This document shows, piece after piece, positions 10,464 through 19,591 of a stretch of DNA of 64,000 nt. Below the pieces are notes generated by a model. The model did no database searches and was not told the origin of the DNA. It saw only the letters and a list, made by a program, of their open reading frames with translations. The stretch is taken from assembly GCA_963665085.2 (NCBI GenBank), contig CAXXXS010000001.1, positions 2,666,001 to 2,730,000 on the forward strand, read 5' to 3'. Source of the DNA: G963665085 sp963665085 (lineage in GTDB: Bacteria; Bacteroidota; Bacteroidia; Bacteroidales; JAAAOM01). The stretch's first letter is position 1. Every line of letters starts with the position of its first letter. A program made the position numbers and the translations under genes.

Positions 10464-11693
10464 TTATTTAAAAAGGCGTGGAGCAAAATCAGTTAAATAT
10501 GTCCTCCAGTTAGCCCATGTATGACCACCTTCACTTTCTGTATAGTTATAATTGAATTTGTATGTGTCAAGTGTATTTCGGAGATGAATTACACTCTCAT
10601 GTAAGAAATCTTCTTTACCACAATAGATAGTATACAATTTATAACCTCCATTCATTAATTTACCAATATTGTTTTCGTATTCTTTTTCATACTGATCAGA
10701 ATCCAGGTTAAACATGTCTCCTTGAATAAGTCCTACGCTCATAACACCATAGTATCCAAATACCGTTGGGTATGCAAGTGCTATTCTTTGCGTTTGTAGG
10801 CCTCCCATTGATAATCCTGAAACTGCTCGGTTATCTTGATTTTGAATTACTCTGAAATGTTTTTCTGTAAAAGGAATAACATCATTTACCAGGCTTTCTT
10901 CAAATTTTCCGCTCCCCATGCCGACGGCACTTGAGCCAGATTTAGACTGAATGCTGCGAGTTTCTGTCGGGGAAGCATTGTCAGAAGGATTGCCATTCGT
11001 CATCACAATAATCATTGGTTTAGCTTTTCCTTCAGTTATAAGATTATCTAGGATATAATTTGCACGACCTAATGAAGTCCATGCTTCTTCATCTCCTCCT
11101 CCTCCATGAAGAAGATATAAAACAGGATATTTTTTATTGCTGTTTTCATAACCAGGAGGTGTATAAACATACATTCTTCTGGTTAATCCTAACGTTTTAG
11201 ATTCATACCAGAGTTTACTTACTGTACCATGTGGGACGTTGTTTATCTCAAAAACATCAGATTCTTTACCAGGAACAAGAAGTGTGCTTACATACCTTTT
11301 TCCATCTCGCATTGCTTTTGGATTGGAAGGATCTAAAACAGTTATACCATCAGCTATAATATTGTAATGGTAAAGAGATGGTTCAAGTGGTCCAACAGTT
11401 ACTGACCAAATATTACTGCTATTTTTAACTAGTTGGATATTTGTTCCTCCTAACCAACTTCCATTAACATATACTGAATTTGCTGTAGGAGAGTATACAT
11501 TAAATGTAACAGAATTATTTTCAGTAATCTCTGGGGAAGAAATTTTTGGTCCTTTCAGAGATGATATTTCCTGTGAATAGGAATTTATAAATGAAGCAAT
11601 ACACAGGAAAAATAATAAGGACTTTAGAAAACCAGTTTTTCCTATATTAATATAGGTGTAACTTTTAAGAATTTTAGGGTTTGAATCTTTCAT
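10464..11693 (-). CDS. Feruloyl/acetyl-esterase-like protein with N-terminal E-set domain
   Basis: The 409-residue exported protein has an N-terminal immunoglobulin-like early-set domain (about residues 45-135; VTFNVYSPTANSVYVNGSW) of the type found in front of XynZ/Fae1-like esterases, then an esterase D-fold domain. The catalytic Ser295 lies in GLSMGG, the oxyanion region is LYLLHGGGGDE, and the last His is in EGGHTWANW. Relatives release ferulate, acetate or related groups from xylan side chains. A hydrophobic segment about residues 19-40 serves as signal peptide; a start downstream of Met1 is possible. It is the first gene of the esterase operon. A TATTTTTG box at 11743-11750 resembles a -7 element but lacks a good -33 partner. 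Confidence 0.85.
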   Translation of the reverse strand: MKDSNPKILKSYTYINIGKTGFLKSLLFFLCIASFINSYSQEISSLKGPKISSPEITENNSVTFNVYSPTANSVYVNGSWLGGTNIQLVKNSSNIWSVTVGPLEPSLYHYNIIADGITVLDPSNPKAMRDGKRYVSTLLVPGKESDVFEINNVPHGTVSKLWYESKTLGLTRRMYVYTPPGYENSNKKYPVLYLLHGGGGDEEAWTSLGRANYILDNLITEGKAKPMIIVMTNGNPSDNASPTETRSIQSKSGSSAVGMGSGKFEESLVNDVIPFTEKHFRVIQNQDNRAVSGLSMGGLQTQRIALAYPTVFGYYGVMSVGLIQGDMFNLDSDQYEKEYENNIGKLMNGGYKLYTIYCGKEDFLHESVIHLRNTLDTYKFNYNYTESEGGHTWANWRTYLTDFAPRLFK

Positions 11694-11861
11694 CGTAGTT
11701 TATTTAATTTGTTATGATAGAAAAATAGCCTGTGAGCCGTTACAAAAATAGCAGCTAGTTCTAGTCTTTGTTTTTCACGATGTTCAACAATATTTTCAGG
11801 TTGTTTATTAAGTAAAAAAAAATGAGGGTGTTTTTTATTTGCTTAAACATTTAGATAAACA

Positions 11862-11893
11862 AATAAAAAAAAACTGACAACTCTCAGTTTTTG
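11862..11893 (-). terminator. Terminator downstream of the TetR-type gene
   Basis: Read on the minus strand, an 8-bp stem (AAAACTGA / TCAGTTTT with a 6-base loop) leads into an eight- to nine-base T run. It lies between the TetR-type gene and the esterase operon and would stop transcription arriving from the regulator. Confidence 0.65.
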
Positions 11894-11898
11894 TATTA

Positions 11899-12050
11899 CC
11901 TAAAATCCGCAAGTGTATTTTTAAAACCGCTAATTAAGCGGATTATCGCAAACCGAGGACAAAGGACGATCTCAACAAAGTTAATTTGGGGGGTATCTCT
12001 GCGTAACCTCAGCGTACCCTGCGGTTTATGACTTTTCCCTGGGGATTTAG
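11899..12050. repeat. Foldback intergenic repeat, family A, copy 1
   Basis: The element begins with CCTAAAATCCGCAAG and ends with CCCTGGGGATTTAG, a degenerate terminal inverted repeat. An 85-base core (11903-11987) differs from the copy at 62187-62271 by only 3 bases. It contains a small hairpin (CCGCT-AATTA-AGCGG) and a TATCTCTGCGTAA...CTGCGGT tail. It fills most of the 379-417 bp gap between the TetR-type gene and the esterase operon. No protein is encoded. It looks like a non-autonomous mobile or REP-like element. Confidence 0.85.
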
Positions 12051-12110
12051 TATTGAATACACTTGAATTCAGTTTTCGTGCCCAATGTTTGTAACAGAAA
12101 TATTAAGGAT

Positions 12111-12731
12111 TTATGCTTTATCTTCAAAGGGTAACATCATATAACTAATTATATTGAATCCCTGCATAGTTGTCATTCCCCGGATATTGCATAAAATAAG
12201 TTTTTTGAAGCGGTTAGGTTCTATGGTTGATGAATTATTGCAAGAAAATTCCTCGTTCAAAAAAGATGAAATTAATGCATCCTGGGCAAGTAGAAAATAT
12301 TCGATGTCCGTATCTTTTCTAAACGTTTTCTCTTTGATTCCTTGTGAAAAAAGTTCATTAAGCGTTGGATATAAGAAACCATCCCTGAAATTTTCGAAAA
12401 GTGGAAATATATTTTTATAATGTCTTTTTAAGGAATAGAAAAATACAGGATTTATAGTTAATAGATATTCAATTAATCCGATATAAATTTTCACCAGTTT
12501 TTCAAGAGAATTGATGTCTTCTAAAGCGATGTTTGAGATTGTTTTTTTTAACTCGTTTAAAAAAAAGATGATAACCTCTTCTACTATTTTATCTCGATTC
12601 TTAAATTCTTTATAGAGTGTTTTTTTAGAAATAGCCATTTCATGCGCCAGGTCATCTACCGTAACACTTTTAAATCCAAATTTTTTATAGAGTGAATAAA
12701 ATCGTTCTATTAATTCATTTTTTGTACACAT
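12111..12731 (-). CDS. TetR/AcrR-type transcriptional regulator
   Basis: The product has an N-terminal helix-turn-helix with the family signature (SVTVDDLAHEMAISKKTLYKEFKNRDKIVEE) and a helical C-terminal ligand domain. I chose the Met at 12731 (206 residues, starting MCTKNELIERFY), because TetR proteins usually begin a few residues before the first helix; the frame extends to 12770 for 13 further residues that look non-native. It lies downstream of, and in the same direction as, the efflux genes and the PII-like gene, so it could control them or be an independent unit. The effector is unknown. Confidence 0.85.
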   Translation of the reverse strand: MCTKNELIERFYSLYKKFGFKSVTVDDLAHEMAISKKTLYKEFKNRDKIVEEVIIFFLNELKKTISNIALEDINSLEKLVKIYIGLIEYLLTINPVFFYSLKRHYKNIFPLFENFRDGFLYPTLNELFSQGIKEKTFRKDTDIEYFLLAQDALISSFLNEEFSCNNSSTIEPNRFKKLILCNIRGMTTMQGFNIISYMMLPFEDKA

Positions 12732-12833
12732 AGAATACAAATAGTAAGTAAAATAGCAAAATACCACCATAGAATTTTCTGATGGTGGTATATGTCTTTC
12801 CGGTTTGAAAAGACTAGACTGCTTGTGTTAATT

Positions 12834-13127
12834 TTATACTGATTGAAGGATATCCCACACAAATGCCCTTATACCAACTTCTTCGTTAACAGAGTCTAAT
12901 TTTTTTACTTTTTCTAAAAGTTGATCAACCTTGTCGTCTTCAATCATTGCTAAGGTCGATGAGTTCATTTCAGGCCAGGTGTGAGTTCCCATTCTTGGTT
13001 CACCTGATGCAGAACCTCTGCCATGGACAGTTTCCCATCTTGTGAAACCTCTGATTTCTAATCTGTCCAACATATATTCAACCCTTTCTGTATGGGCTTG
13101 ATTATAAATTATTAATACTGCTTTCAT
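12834..13127 (-). CDS. Small PII-like protein
   Basis: The 97-residue protein has the pattern of the PII/CutA ferredoxin-like fold: a beta strand MKAVLIIYN, a helix ERVEYMLDRL, a strand GFTRWETVHGRGS with a T-loop-like Gly/Arg segment, and a C-terminal VGIRAFVWDIL. It keeps GRGSASGEPRMG and HTWPE, which characterise a PII-like group often seen beside RND efflux pumps. It lacks the canonical GlnB uridylylation Tyr context. The RND gene ends at 13349 upstream on the same strand, with a foldback repeat between. A sensory or trafficking role for the pump, perhaps metal- or nucleotide-linked, is inference. Confidence 0.7.
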   Translation of the reverse strand: MKAVLIIYNQAHTERVEYMLDRLEIRGFTRWETVHGRGSASGEPRMGTHTWPEMNSSTLAMIEDDKVDQLLEKVKKLDSVNEEVGIRAFVWDILQSV

Positions 13128-13159
13128 CTGTTTATTTCTTTTGTTGTGTTAAAGGAATT

Positions 13160-13327
13160 AAAAGAAGCTGTCCAAAAAATCTTTGTGGTTCTCCGTGCCT
13201 CCTCTGTGGTTCTCTGCGGTATAAAAGAATTATTACACAGAGTTTCACAAAGAATAGACAAAGTTTCACAGAGAAGAGATAAATAGACTTTCATGTTTTT
13301 ATTACTTTTTAGACAGCCTCTTCTTTT
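13160..13327. repeat. Foldback intergenic repeat with TGTCT-AAAA ends (element B)
   Basis: The left end AAAAGAAGCTGTCCAAAAAA and the right end, read in reverse as AAAAGAAGAGGCTGTCTAAAAA, form an imperfect terminal inverted repeat. Inside, CTTTGTGGTTCTCCGTG pairs loosely with CACAGAGTTTCACAAAG, so the whole segment can fold on itself. It occupies the gap between the RND gene and the PII-like gene. No coding content. It may act as a terminator or attenuator between the two. Confidence 0.7.
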
Positions 13328-13348
13328 TCTACTAAATTTAACAATCTG

Positions 13349-16300
13349 TTAACGATCCATAAAAACAAACTTCTTTCTTACTGCATTCTTTTTATCGCGT
13401 TCGCCTTTTGCAGCAAATATTCTATACATTACTGGTACAATTATCATGGTAATCAATGTTGAAAAAATCAAACCACCAATAACTGCGATACCCATAGGGG
13501 CCCATATCTCAGAACCTTCTCCAGTACTTAATGCAAGAGGCAACATACCTAATATTGTTGTCAACGCAGTCATAAGAACCGGACGTAGCCTTGATTTTCC
13601 TGAAAGAATAATGGCTTCGTTAAGTTCATATCCACGGTCTCTCATTAAGTTGATAAAGTCAACAAGAACAATAGCATTTTTTACAACGATACCAATAAGC
13701 ATTACCGCACCCAGTGCCGCAATAACACTTAACGTAGTATTTGTAAGAAGTAAAGCTATAATTACCCCTGAGAATGCAAATGGTATTGAGAACATGATGA
13801 TTAAAGGCATTTTTAATGATTCAAACTGAGATGCCATTACAATGTATACAAGAACAAGGCTTAAAACCAATAACATTAAAAGGTCAGTAAATGATTCCTG
13901 TTGATCCTCATAGGCACCTCCTACTTCAACCATTAAATCTTTTGGAATATCAACTTCCTCTAAGCTGCTTTTAATTGAAGCTGCCAGTGTACCAAGAGGT
14001 ACTTTGTATGGAGTTACTGATACAGTAACAATTCTTTCTTTTCTTTTATGCTCAATGTTAGGAGGGGACCAATATTCAACAACAGAGCCAATTTCACTTA
14101 ACTTAATCATTTGTCCTGTTGTAGTTTGCAATGATATATTTTCAATGTCTGTAATCGAATTTCTATACTCTTTTTTCAATCGTAGAATTACATCGTATTC
14201 TTCTCCCTCTTCTCGGTATCGGGTAGCTGTCATACCAGCAATCCGGTTGTAAAGAGCAGAAGAAACCATTGCTGTATTTAATCCTACAGAAGACATTTTT
14301 TCCCTGTCCAGCTCTATTTTAAGTTCAGGCTTCGCTTTCTCTCTACTTATCTGGATATTTCTTGCTCCTGGTATATTTTTAATCTTTTCAGCAAGTGTAT
14401 CAGCTAAAAGAGTTGTTTTATTAATATCATAGCCATAGATATAAACATCAACAGTAGAACTCCCCATCATTGACATTCCTCCCATAGAAACATCAAGGTT
14501 CGTAATTTCAGGAAAATCTGTCAGTGCTAATCTAATTTCTTCGGCTACGTCCCAAACAGATCGTTCGCGTTCTTTTAAATCAACCAGTGATACCGTATAA
14601 TTGATAATATTAGAACCTGTAGATTGGAACATAGCAAGCATTCCACCATCTTCATCACTTCCTGCTGATGTAGAAATTAAATCAACTTCGGGGATTGTAT
14701 CCAGGATAGCATCAATTTTTCTTGCTAACTCTACAGTTTTTTCAACCCTGGTCCCTGATTGTAACTCAACGGCCATTGTAAATCGTCCTTCGTCTGTTTC
14801 TGGCATTGATTCAGTTTCAAGTCCCCCAGCTAAAACCAATGAGAAAATAAAAATACCAAACGAAACCAGTGTAACGATTAATTTGTGGGTAATACACCAA
14901 TTCAGGATATTACCATACCAGTTGTCTAAACGTTCAAACATCGGAAGCATTAGTTTATCAAATCCTTTTTTCTCCCCTTCATTATTTTTTTGAAGTTTAA
15001 GAAGTTTTGAACTAAGCATTGGAGTAAGCGTAATTGCAGCAATTGTAGATGTTACAACTGTTATAGAAACAATCCAGCCAAGTTGTCTGAACAGGATACC
15101 TGTCATCCCACTGATTAATGTCATAGGGAAGAATACCGCCACAACCGTTAATGTTGTAATAATTACTGCTAACCAAACTTCATTAGTAGCATAAATCGCA
15201 GCTTCTCTTGGACTACTTCCTCGGTCAATATGTTTTGAAATATTCTCTAATACAACAATGGCATCATCTACCACCATACCGATTGCAATTGACAGGGCCG
15301 ATAGTGAAATGATATTTATGGAACTATCCGATATGAAAAGGTATATAAATGAAACGATAAGCGATATTGGTATGGTGAGAACAATAATAAAAGTCGCCCT
15401 CCATCTACCCAGGAAGAAAAGTACAACAATAGAAACAAACAAGAATGCAAAAAGTAACGTGTTTGTTAAGTTGCTGATAGAATCTTTAATAAATGTACTT
15501 GTGTCGATAATAGTATGGAATTCAATATCAGAAGGAAGATCTTTTTTTAACTCAGCAAGTTCACTGTTTACATCTTTTGCAACTTTAACTGTGTTTGCCC
15601 CAGATTGTTTTGTAACCATAATACGAACACCCTGTCTTCCATTGATCTTTTCATCAACAGTCATTTCTTTAATAGAATCGGTTACTGTTGCTACATCTTT
15701 TAAATAGACAATTTGACCGTTGTAATTACCAAGAACAAGGTCTTTTATCATATCACTTGATTTGAACTCGCCTTCAATTCTTAAAGGATAGCTCATTTGT
15801 CCCATTTTAAGGTTACCTGTTGGCATGTTGATGTTTTCAACCTGAAGTATATTACCAATCTGTTCAACAGACATATTATAAGCTTCAAGTTTTAAAGGAT
15901 CAATATCAACTGCTATTTCCCTGATTGGTGAACCAATGATGCTGATAGAACCAATACCGTCGACCCTGTTTAGAGGATTTATTATTTTTTCTTCAAGCAT
16001 TTTGTCAATTCCTTCGTAGCTCTCATCTGCAGTAACGGCAAACATAACTATCGGAATCATACTCGAACTAAACTTAAAAATCATGGGTTTGTCTGCACCT
16101 TCAGGTAATTCATCTTCAATTAATGAAAGTGCATCCCGGATATTATTTGCTGCATCACTCAGATCGGTTTCGTATTCAAACTCCAATGAAACAACAGAAA
16201 TATTATCACGGGATTCAGATGTGATTTCTTTTAAGCCATCAACTGAGTTTAACGAATTCTCCAGGGGCTTTGAGATATTGGTTTCAATATCAGAAGCACT

Positions 16301-16462
16301 TGCCCCGGCATATGTGGTGAAAACAGTTATCGCCGGAAATTCAATATCCGGATATAAATCAATAGGAAGATTTATTAATGAATATACCCCAAATACTATA
16401 ACTGTCATAAATACCATTATGGTAGTTATAGGTTGGGTAACCGCTTTTTTATAGATACTCAT
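13349..16462 (-). CDS. RND efflux pump inner-membrane transporter (HAE1 family)
   Basis: The 1037-residue protein is a full-length hydrophobe/amphiphile efflux RND pump. It shows the N-terminal helix QPITTIMVFMTVIVFGVYSL, the porter-domain start LPIDLYPDIEFPAI, two large periplasmic loops, and the proton-relay pair Asp399-Asp400 in helix 4 (GMVVDDAIVVLENI). The second half repeats the pattern (VMLIGIVVKNAIVLVDF). It exports drugs, bile-type detergents or similar compounds using the proton gradient. The gene lies 23 bp after the membrane-fusion gene, in a regulator-tolC-mfp-RND operon. The DD pair and overall form argue against a heavy-metal (CusA) pump. Substrate is unknown. Confidence 0.95.
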   Translation of the reverse strand: MSIYKKAVTQPITTIMVFMTVIVFGVYSLINLPIDLYPDIEFPAITVFTTYAGASASDIETNISKPLENSLNSVDGLKEITSESRDNISVVSLEFEYETDLSDAANNIRDALSLIEDELPEGADKPMIFKFSSSMIPIVMFAVTADESYEGIDKMLEEKIINPLNRVDGIGSISIIGSPIREIAVDIDPLKLEAYNMSVEQIGNILQVENINMPTGNLKMGQMSYPLRIEGEFKSSDMIKDLVLGNYNGQIVYLKDVATVTDSIKEMTVDEKINGRQGVRIMVTKQSGANTVKVAKDVNSELAELKKDLPSDIEFHTIIDTSTFIKDSISNLTNTLLFAFLFVSIVVLFFLGRWRATFIIVLTIPISLIVSFIYLFISDSSINIISLSALSIAIGMVVDDAIVVLENISKHIDRGSSPREAAIYATNEVWLAVIITTLTVVAVFFPMTLISGMTGILFRQLGWIVSITVVTSTIAAITLTPMLSSKLLKLQKNNEGEKKGFDKLMLPMFERLDNWYGNILNWCITHKLIVTLVSFGIFIFSLVLAGGLETESMPETDEGRFTMAVELQSGTRVEKTVELARKIDAILDTIPEVDLISTSAGSDEDGGMLAMFQSTGSNIINYTVSLVDLKERERSVWDVAEEIRLALTDFPEITNLDVSMGGMSMMGSSTVDVYIYGYDINKTTLLADTLAEKIKNIPGARNIQISREKAKPELKIELDREKMSSVGLNTAMVSSALYNRIAGMTATRYREEGEEYDVILRLKKEYRNSITDIENISLQTTTGQMIKLSEIGSVVEYWSPPNIEHKRKERIVTVSVTPYKVPLGTLAASIKSSLEEVDIPKDLMVEVGGAYEDQQESFTDLLMLLVLSLVLVYIVMASQFESLKMPLIIMFSIPFAFSGVIIALLLTNTTLSVIAALGAVMLIGIVVKNAIVLVDFINLMRDRGYELNEAIILSGKSRLRPVLMTALTTILGMLPLALSTGEGSEIWAPMGIAVIGGLIFSTLITMIIVPVMYRIFAAKGERDKKNAVRKKFVFMDR

Positions 16463-16485
16463 ATTGTTATTCTTTTATCTTTAAA

Positions 16486-17529
16486 TTATTCGGCAATAAC
16501 TTTCACTTTTGAACCATTAAGCAGGTTAGCCTGTCCTTCGGTGATTATTTGCATGCCTTCACTTATCTCATCGCTCATAATCTCAACCATTTCGTTCGAT
16601 CTTTTCCCGATCTTAACAAAAATCTGTTTTGCGACTCCATTATCATTAACAAAAATTAACCGGTTGTTTGTACCCTCTTGTTTTAATATGGCAACGGAAG
16701 GGACCATCAAAGCTTCGGCTTCTGCAATATCAATCACAATAGTTGCAAACATACCAGGTCTAAGTTTCTCGGCGTTGTTCTCGATTTCAATTTCTGTTTG
16801 AAATGTTCGGGTAGATGGATTAATAGTAGGATAGACTTTTGAGACTTTGCCCGTAAAAATCTCTCTCTCGTAAATATCTGTTCGTATAGTAGCTTTTAAT
16901 CCATTTTTGATATCAGGAAAATAACTTTGAGGAATATACACATTTGCTTTAAGTGGATTTATTTGCATGATAGAAACAATACCTGCTTTTCCTGTTTGGG
17001 AATTAGGAGAACCCAGATAAATCTCGCCGTTTTCAAAATATCTTCCGGTAACAATACCATTTATAGATGAAGTGATTGTTGTATTTTCTTGGGTGAAATC
17101 AAGCGTGGTTTTTAAAATTTCGTATTGAGATTTTGCTTGATCATACTGTTGTTTAGAAATACTTCCTAAATGATATAATGTATCGATACGTTGAAAATTT
17201 ATTTTTGCATCTTCCAGTTGCGTCTTTGTTTGTGAAAGGTTTGTTCTTTCCATTTCAACAAGAACTTGCCCCTTTGATACCCTGTCCCCAACTTCAACAT
17301 GTATTTTTTCTATTCTGCCCGGAGAAGCTGGTCCCCTGTGAATTTCTTTATAAGCAATTAAATCAGCAGCGTATTCTAAAGTTTTTTCATTTTCCTGCAT
17401 CTTAATGGTTTGCGTTTTAACCGGAAATACTTTTTCTTCATTTGAAGTCTCAGTATCTTCTGTTTTTACTGAACATGAAGCCAGCATAAAAGCAAATGCA
17501 ACTACTCCTGTAAAATGTAATACTCTCAT
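16486..17529 (-). CDS. RND efflux periplasmic adaptor (membrane fusion protein)
   Basis: The 347-residue lipoprotein (signal FAFMLASC) links the RND pump to the TolC-like channel. It has the first lipoyl half-motif (GRIEKIHVEVGDRVSKGQVL), a short coiled-coil hairpin (about residues 95-145, KTQLEDAKINFQRIDTLY), the second lipoyl half (SSINGIVTGRYFENGEI), a beta-barrel (VYPTINPSTRTFQTEIEIEN) and a membrane-proximal domain. The short hairpin is normal for AcrA-type adaptors in Bacteroidota. It lies between tolC and the pump gene, with 26 and 23 bp gaps. Confidence 0.95.
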   Translation of the reverse strand: MRVLHFTGVVAFAFMLASCSVKTEDTETSNEEKVFPVKTQTIKMQENEKTLEYAADLIAYKEIHRGPASPGRIEKIHVEVGDRVSKGQVLVEMERTNLSQTKTQLEDAKINFQRIDTLYHLGSISKQQYDQAKSQYEILKTTLDFTQENTTITSSINGIVTGRYFENGEIYLGSPNSQTGKAGIVSIMQINPLKANVYIPQSYFPDIKNGLKATIRTDIYEREIFTGKVSKVYPTINPSTRTFQTEIEIENNAEKLRPGMFATIVIDIAEAEALMVPSVAILKQEGTNNRLIFVNDNGVAKQIFVKIGKRSNEMVEIMSDEISEGMQIITEGQANLLNGSKVKVIAE

Positions 17530-17555
17530 TTTTATATTGTTTTTTAATTATTTGT

Positions 17556-18947
17556 TTAAAGATTATTGTAAAGTTTGTCTAGTGACAATTTGGCCTGTAA
17601 AAAGGTCATGACAGAAGATACATAATTGCTTTCTGCCTGTAAATAATTTCCATTAGCTTGTGTAAGTTCAAGACTGGAAATGACTCCTTGTTTGTATTTA
17701 TTCTGAAAACTTGTAAAAACTCTCTGTGCTACATCTACATTGTCTTTTTGAAGTAGGTAGTTGTCATAAGCATTTTTAAGTTCGAATGTTAATTGTTTGT
17801 TTTGTAGCTGCAATTGTTCTTCAAATAAACTTTTATCTCTTTTTGATTTGTCAAGTTCAATTTTAGCTTTGCTTATCTGGGCTTTCCTGGCTCCTCCTGA
17901 GAAGATAGGTAAACTAAGTGAGATTCCTGCTGAATTATTTGGTGAAAGGTCAAAACCTGATGTTACTATTTTTTCTGTATAACTATAATAACCAGCAATT
18001 GTTGGGGCACAAGCCCATTTTTGTAAGTCAACCTGTTTTTCTCCCAATTCTACCTGGGATTCCATTAATTGATATGTTGGATTATTAGTAATATTCAAAG
18101 AATCTGATAACAAAGAATTTTGTTCGATAGATTTAATGATGTTGTCAAGGTTATCCTTAAGATCAATATTACTTGTTGATTGTAATCCTAAAATGAAGCG
18201 TAAACTATTGTATGATAACTGAATGTTTCTTTCCATTTCTTTTTTGGAATTTTCCAGTTGAGAAAGGTTAATTCGTATCTGGTCTACATCAGTTTGTTCT
18301 GCCATACCAACTTTATACATGTTGTTTGTATGTGTATAAATTTCTTCAATTACGATTTTATTTTTATCAATAACGGACATTAGTCTCTCTGATATTAAAA
18401 TCATGTAATATGCGTTTTTTACCTGCTCCTTTATATCAAGTTCTGTTGATTTTAAGCTGGTTTCCCTCATTGATTTAGCAAGTTTAGCGAGCTGTAACCC
18501 GACCCAGTATTGACCACTAAAAATTAATTGAGATACCTGGACATTTGCATTTACCTGGTCTCCCATTGTTATAGTTGAACTCCCTCCAAGAGAACTAAAC
18601 AAACTATTTACGTAATTAAATACCTCTTCTTCACCTGATTCTAAAGGCCCTTGTGGATATTGGATGTTGGTAGTTGAACTCCCACCCATACCAAATTCAA
18701 CTTCGTAATTGAAATTGGTTGTGTAATTTGCAGCCCCTTCTACACTCGGAAGACCGGAACTCCTTGAATTCTTATATTCTTCTTCTGCAATTTTAACATC
18801 ATCCTTTGCGTTCTGCAGTGTTTTATTGTTCTGCATTGCATAATCTACGGCTTCGTCCAGCGATAACTCCAATGGATTATCCTGGCCATATAAAACCGAA
18901 GTTATTAAGGCAAATCCGGTTAATACTGTAACAATTTTCTTATTCAT
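17556..18947 (-). CDS. TolC-family outer-membrane efflux channel
   Basis: The 463-residue protein has a Sec signal peptide (LTGFALITSVLYGQ), the N-terminal LSLDEAVDYAMQNNKTLQNA motif and two long helical repeats rich in heptads, as in TolC. The second repeat starts around SLPIFSGGARKAQI. It forms the trimeric exit duct of the efflux pump encoded by the next two genes. It is 48 bp after the regulator gene and 26 bp before the adaptor gene, so a single transcript is likely. Confidence 0.95.
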   Translation of the reverse strand: MNKKIVTVLTGFALITSVLYGQDNPLELSLDEAVDYAMQNNKTLQNAKDDVKIAEEEYKNSRSSGLPSVEGAANYTTNFNYEVEFGMGGSSTTNIQYPQGPLESGEEEVFNYVNSLFSSLGGSSTITMGDQVNANVQVSQLIFSGQYWVGLQLAKLAKSMRETSLKSTELDIKEQVKNAYYMILISERLMSVIDKNKIVIEEIYTHTNNMYKVGMAEQTDVDQIRINLSQLENSKKEMERNIQLSYNSLRFILGLQSTSNIDLKDNLDNIIKSIEQNSLLSDSLNITNNPTYQLMESQVELGEKQVDLQKWACAPTIAGYYSYTEKIVTSGFDLSPNNSAGISLSLPIFSGGARKAQISKAKIELDKSKRDKSLFEEQLQLQNKQLTFELKNAYDNYLLQKDNVDVAQRVFTSFQNKYKQGVISSLELTQANGNYLQAESNYVSSVMTFLQAKLSLDKLYNNL

Positions 18948-18995
18948 GATTATCTAATAAGTTTATAATTTTCAGAACTAATTGATTAAATTTTT

Positions 18996-19460
18996 TTATT
19001 TGTTTTCGAACCTGTGTTTTAAATCTCCAAGATTTTCTAAAATAAATTCAGCCATGTCAATGTATAATCTGTAAGCTTGGCAGTTTTTCGAATCTTTATC
19101 TGCTTTAAGCTCAACAATGGTGTCAAAAAGATTTTTAATTTTCGTTGTTTTTGTTTTAAATTCTTCAAGCATGTCAAAGCTGTTCTGCGTTTTCATGCGA
19201 AAGTATCTTTTCCTGTCACCGGGTAATGTAATGTATTCAATGAGCCCGCGGATCTCAAGGTTTCTTAAAGCATTACTTGTTGAACTTTTGCTGATTTTTA
19301 ACTCTTCAACAATTTCATCAAATGTATATTGCTCTTTGTCCATTACCATTAAAAGACCCAATATTCTTCCAGCTATTGGCTGGAACCCTTCTTTATCAAA
19401 ATGCCTGCCAATTTTTTCGACAAGTTCTTTTTGTTTCTTTAGTCTTTCTTCTGAAGTCAT
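18996..19460 (-). CDS. GbsR/MarR-type transcriptional regulator
   Basis: The 154-residue protein has a winged helix-turn-helix (about residues 45-100): the recognition helix KSSTSNALRNLEIRGLIEYI and the wing LPGDRKRYF are typical of the GbsR branch of MarR proteins. The C-terminal half is helical and would dimerise. It is the first gene of the efflux operon and is preceded by a consensus promoter, so it is probably an autoregulated repressor of the pump genes. The inducer is unknown. Confidence 0.9.
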   Translation of the reverse strand: MTSEERLKKQKELVEKIGRHFDKEGFQPIAGRILGLLMVMDKEQYTFDEIVEELKISKSSTSNALRNLEIRGLIEYITLPGDRKRYFRMKTQNSFDMLEEFKTKTTKIKNLFDTIVELKADKDSKNCQAYRLYIDMAEFILENLGDLKHRFENK

Positions 19461-19484
19461 AATTAAAACAGATTAATTTCGATG

Positions 19485-19515
19485 CAAAAGTAGCATAGTT
19501 TGTTTAGTTTACAAA
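19485..19515 (-). promoter_or_regulatory. Bacteroidota-type promoter of the efflux operon
   Basis: On the minus strand a -33 TTTG (19512-19515) and a -7 TACTTTTG (19485-19492) are separated by 19 bases, the exact Bacteroidota sigma-ABfr pattern. It lies 24 bp upstream of the GbsR/MarR-type start codon. The surrounding sequence has repeated AGTTTGTTTAGTTT words that could be an operator, which is not proven. Confidence 0.75.
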
Positions 19516-19591
19516 TTTCCGAACTTAATAAACTTAAATTTAAAAAAGTGAAAGGGGCAATGTCTTTTTGTAAATTGAGGCGTGTTGTTTT

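Noticed and set aside
12732..12770. Longer N-terminus for the TetR-type regulator
   Set aside because: The extra 13 residues (rich in Phe and Tyr) do not resemble TetR starts; the Met at 12731 does.
15258..15707. 149-codon plus-strand frame inside the RND gene, with others at 13446, 14601 and 16083
   Set aside because: All are antisense to conserved RND sequence and have no protein-like features.
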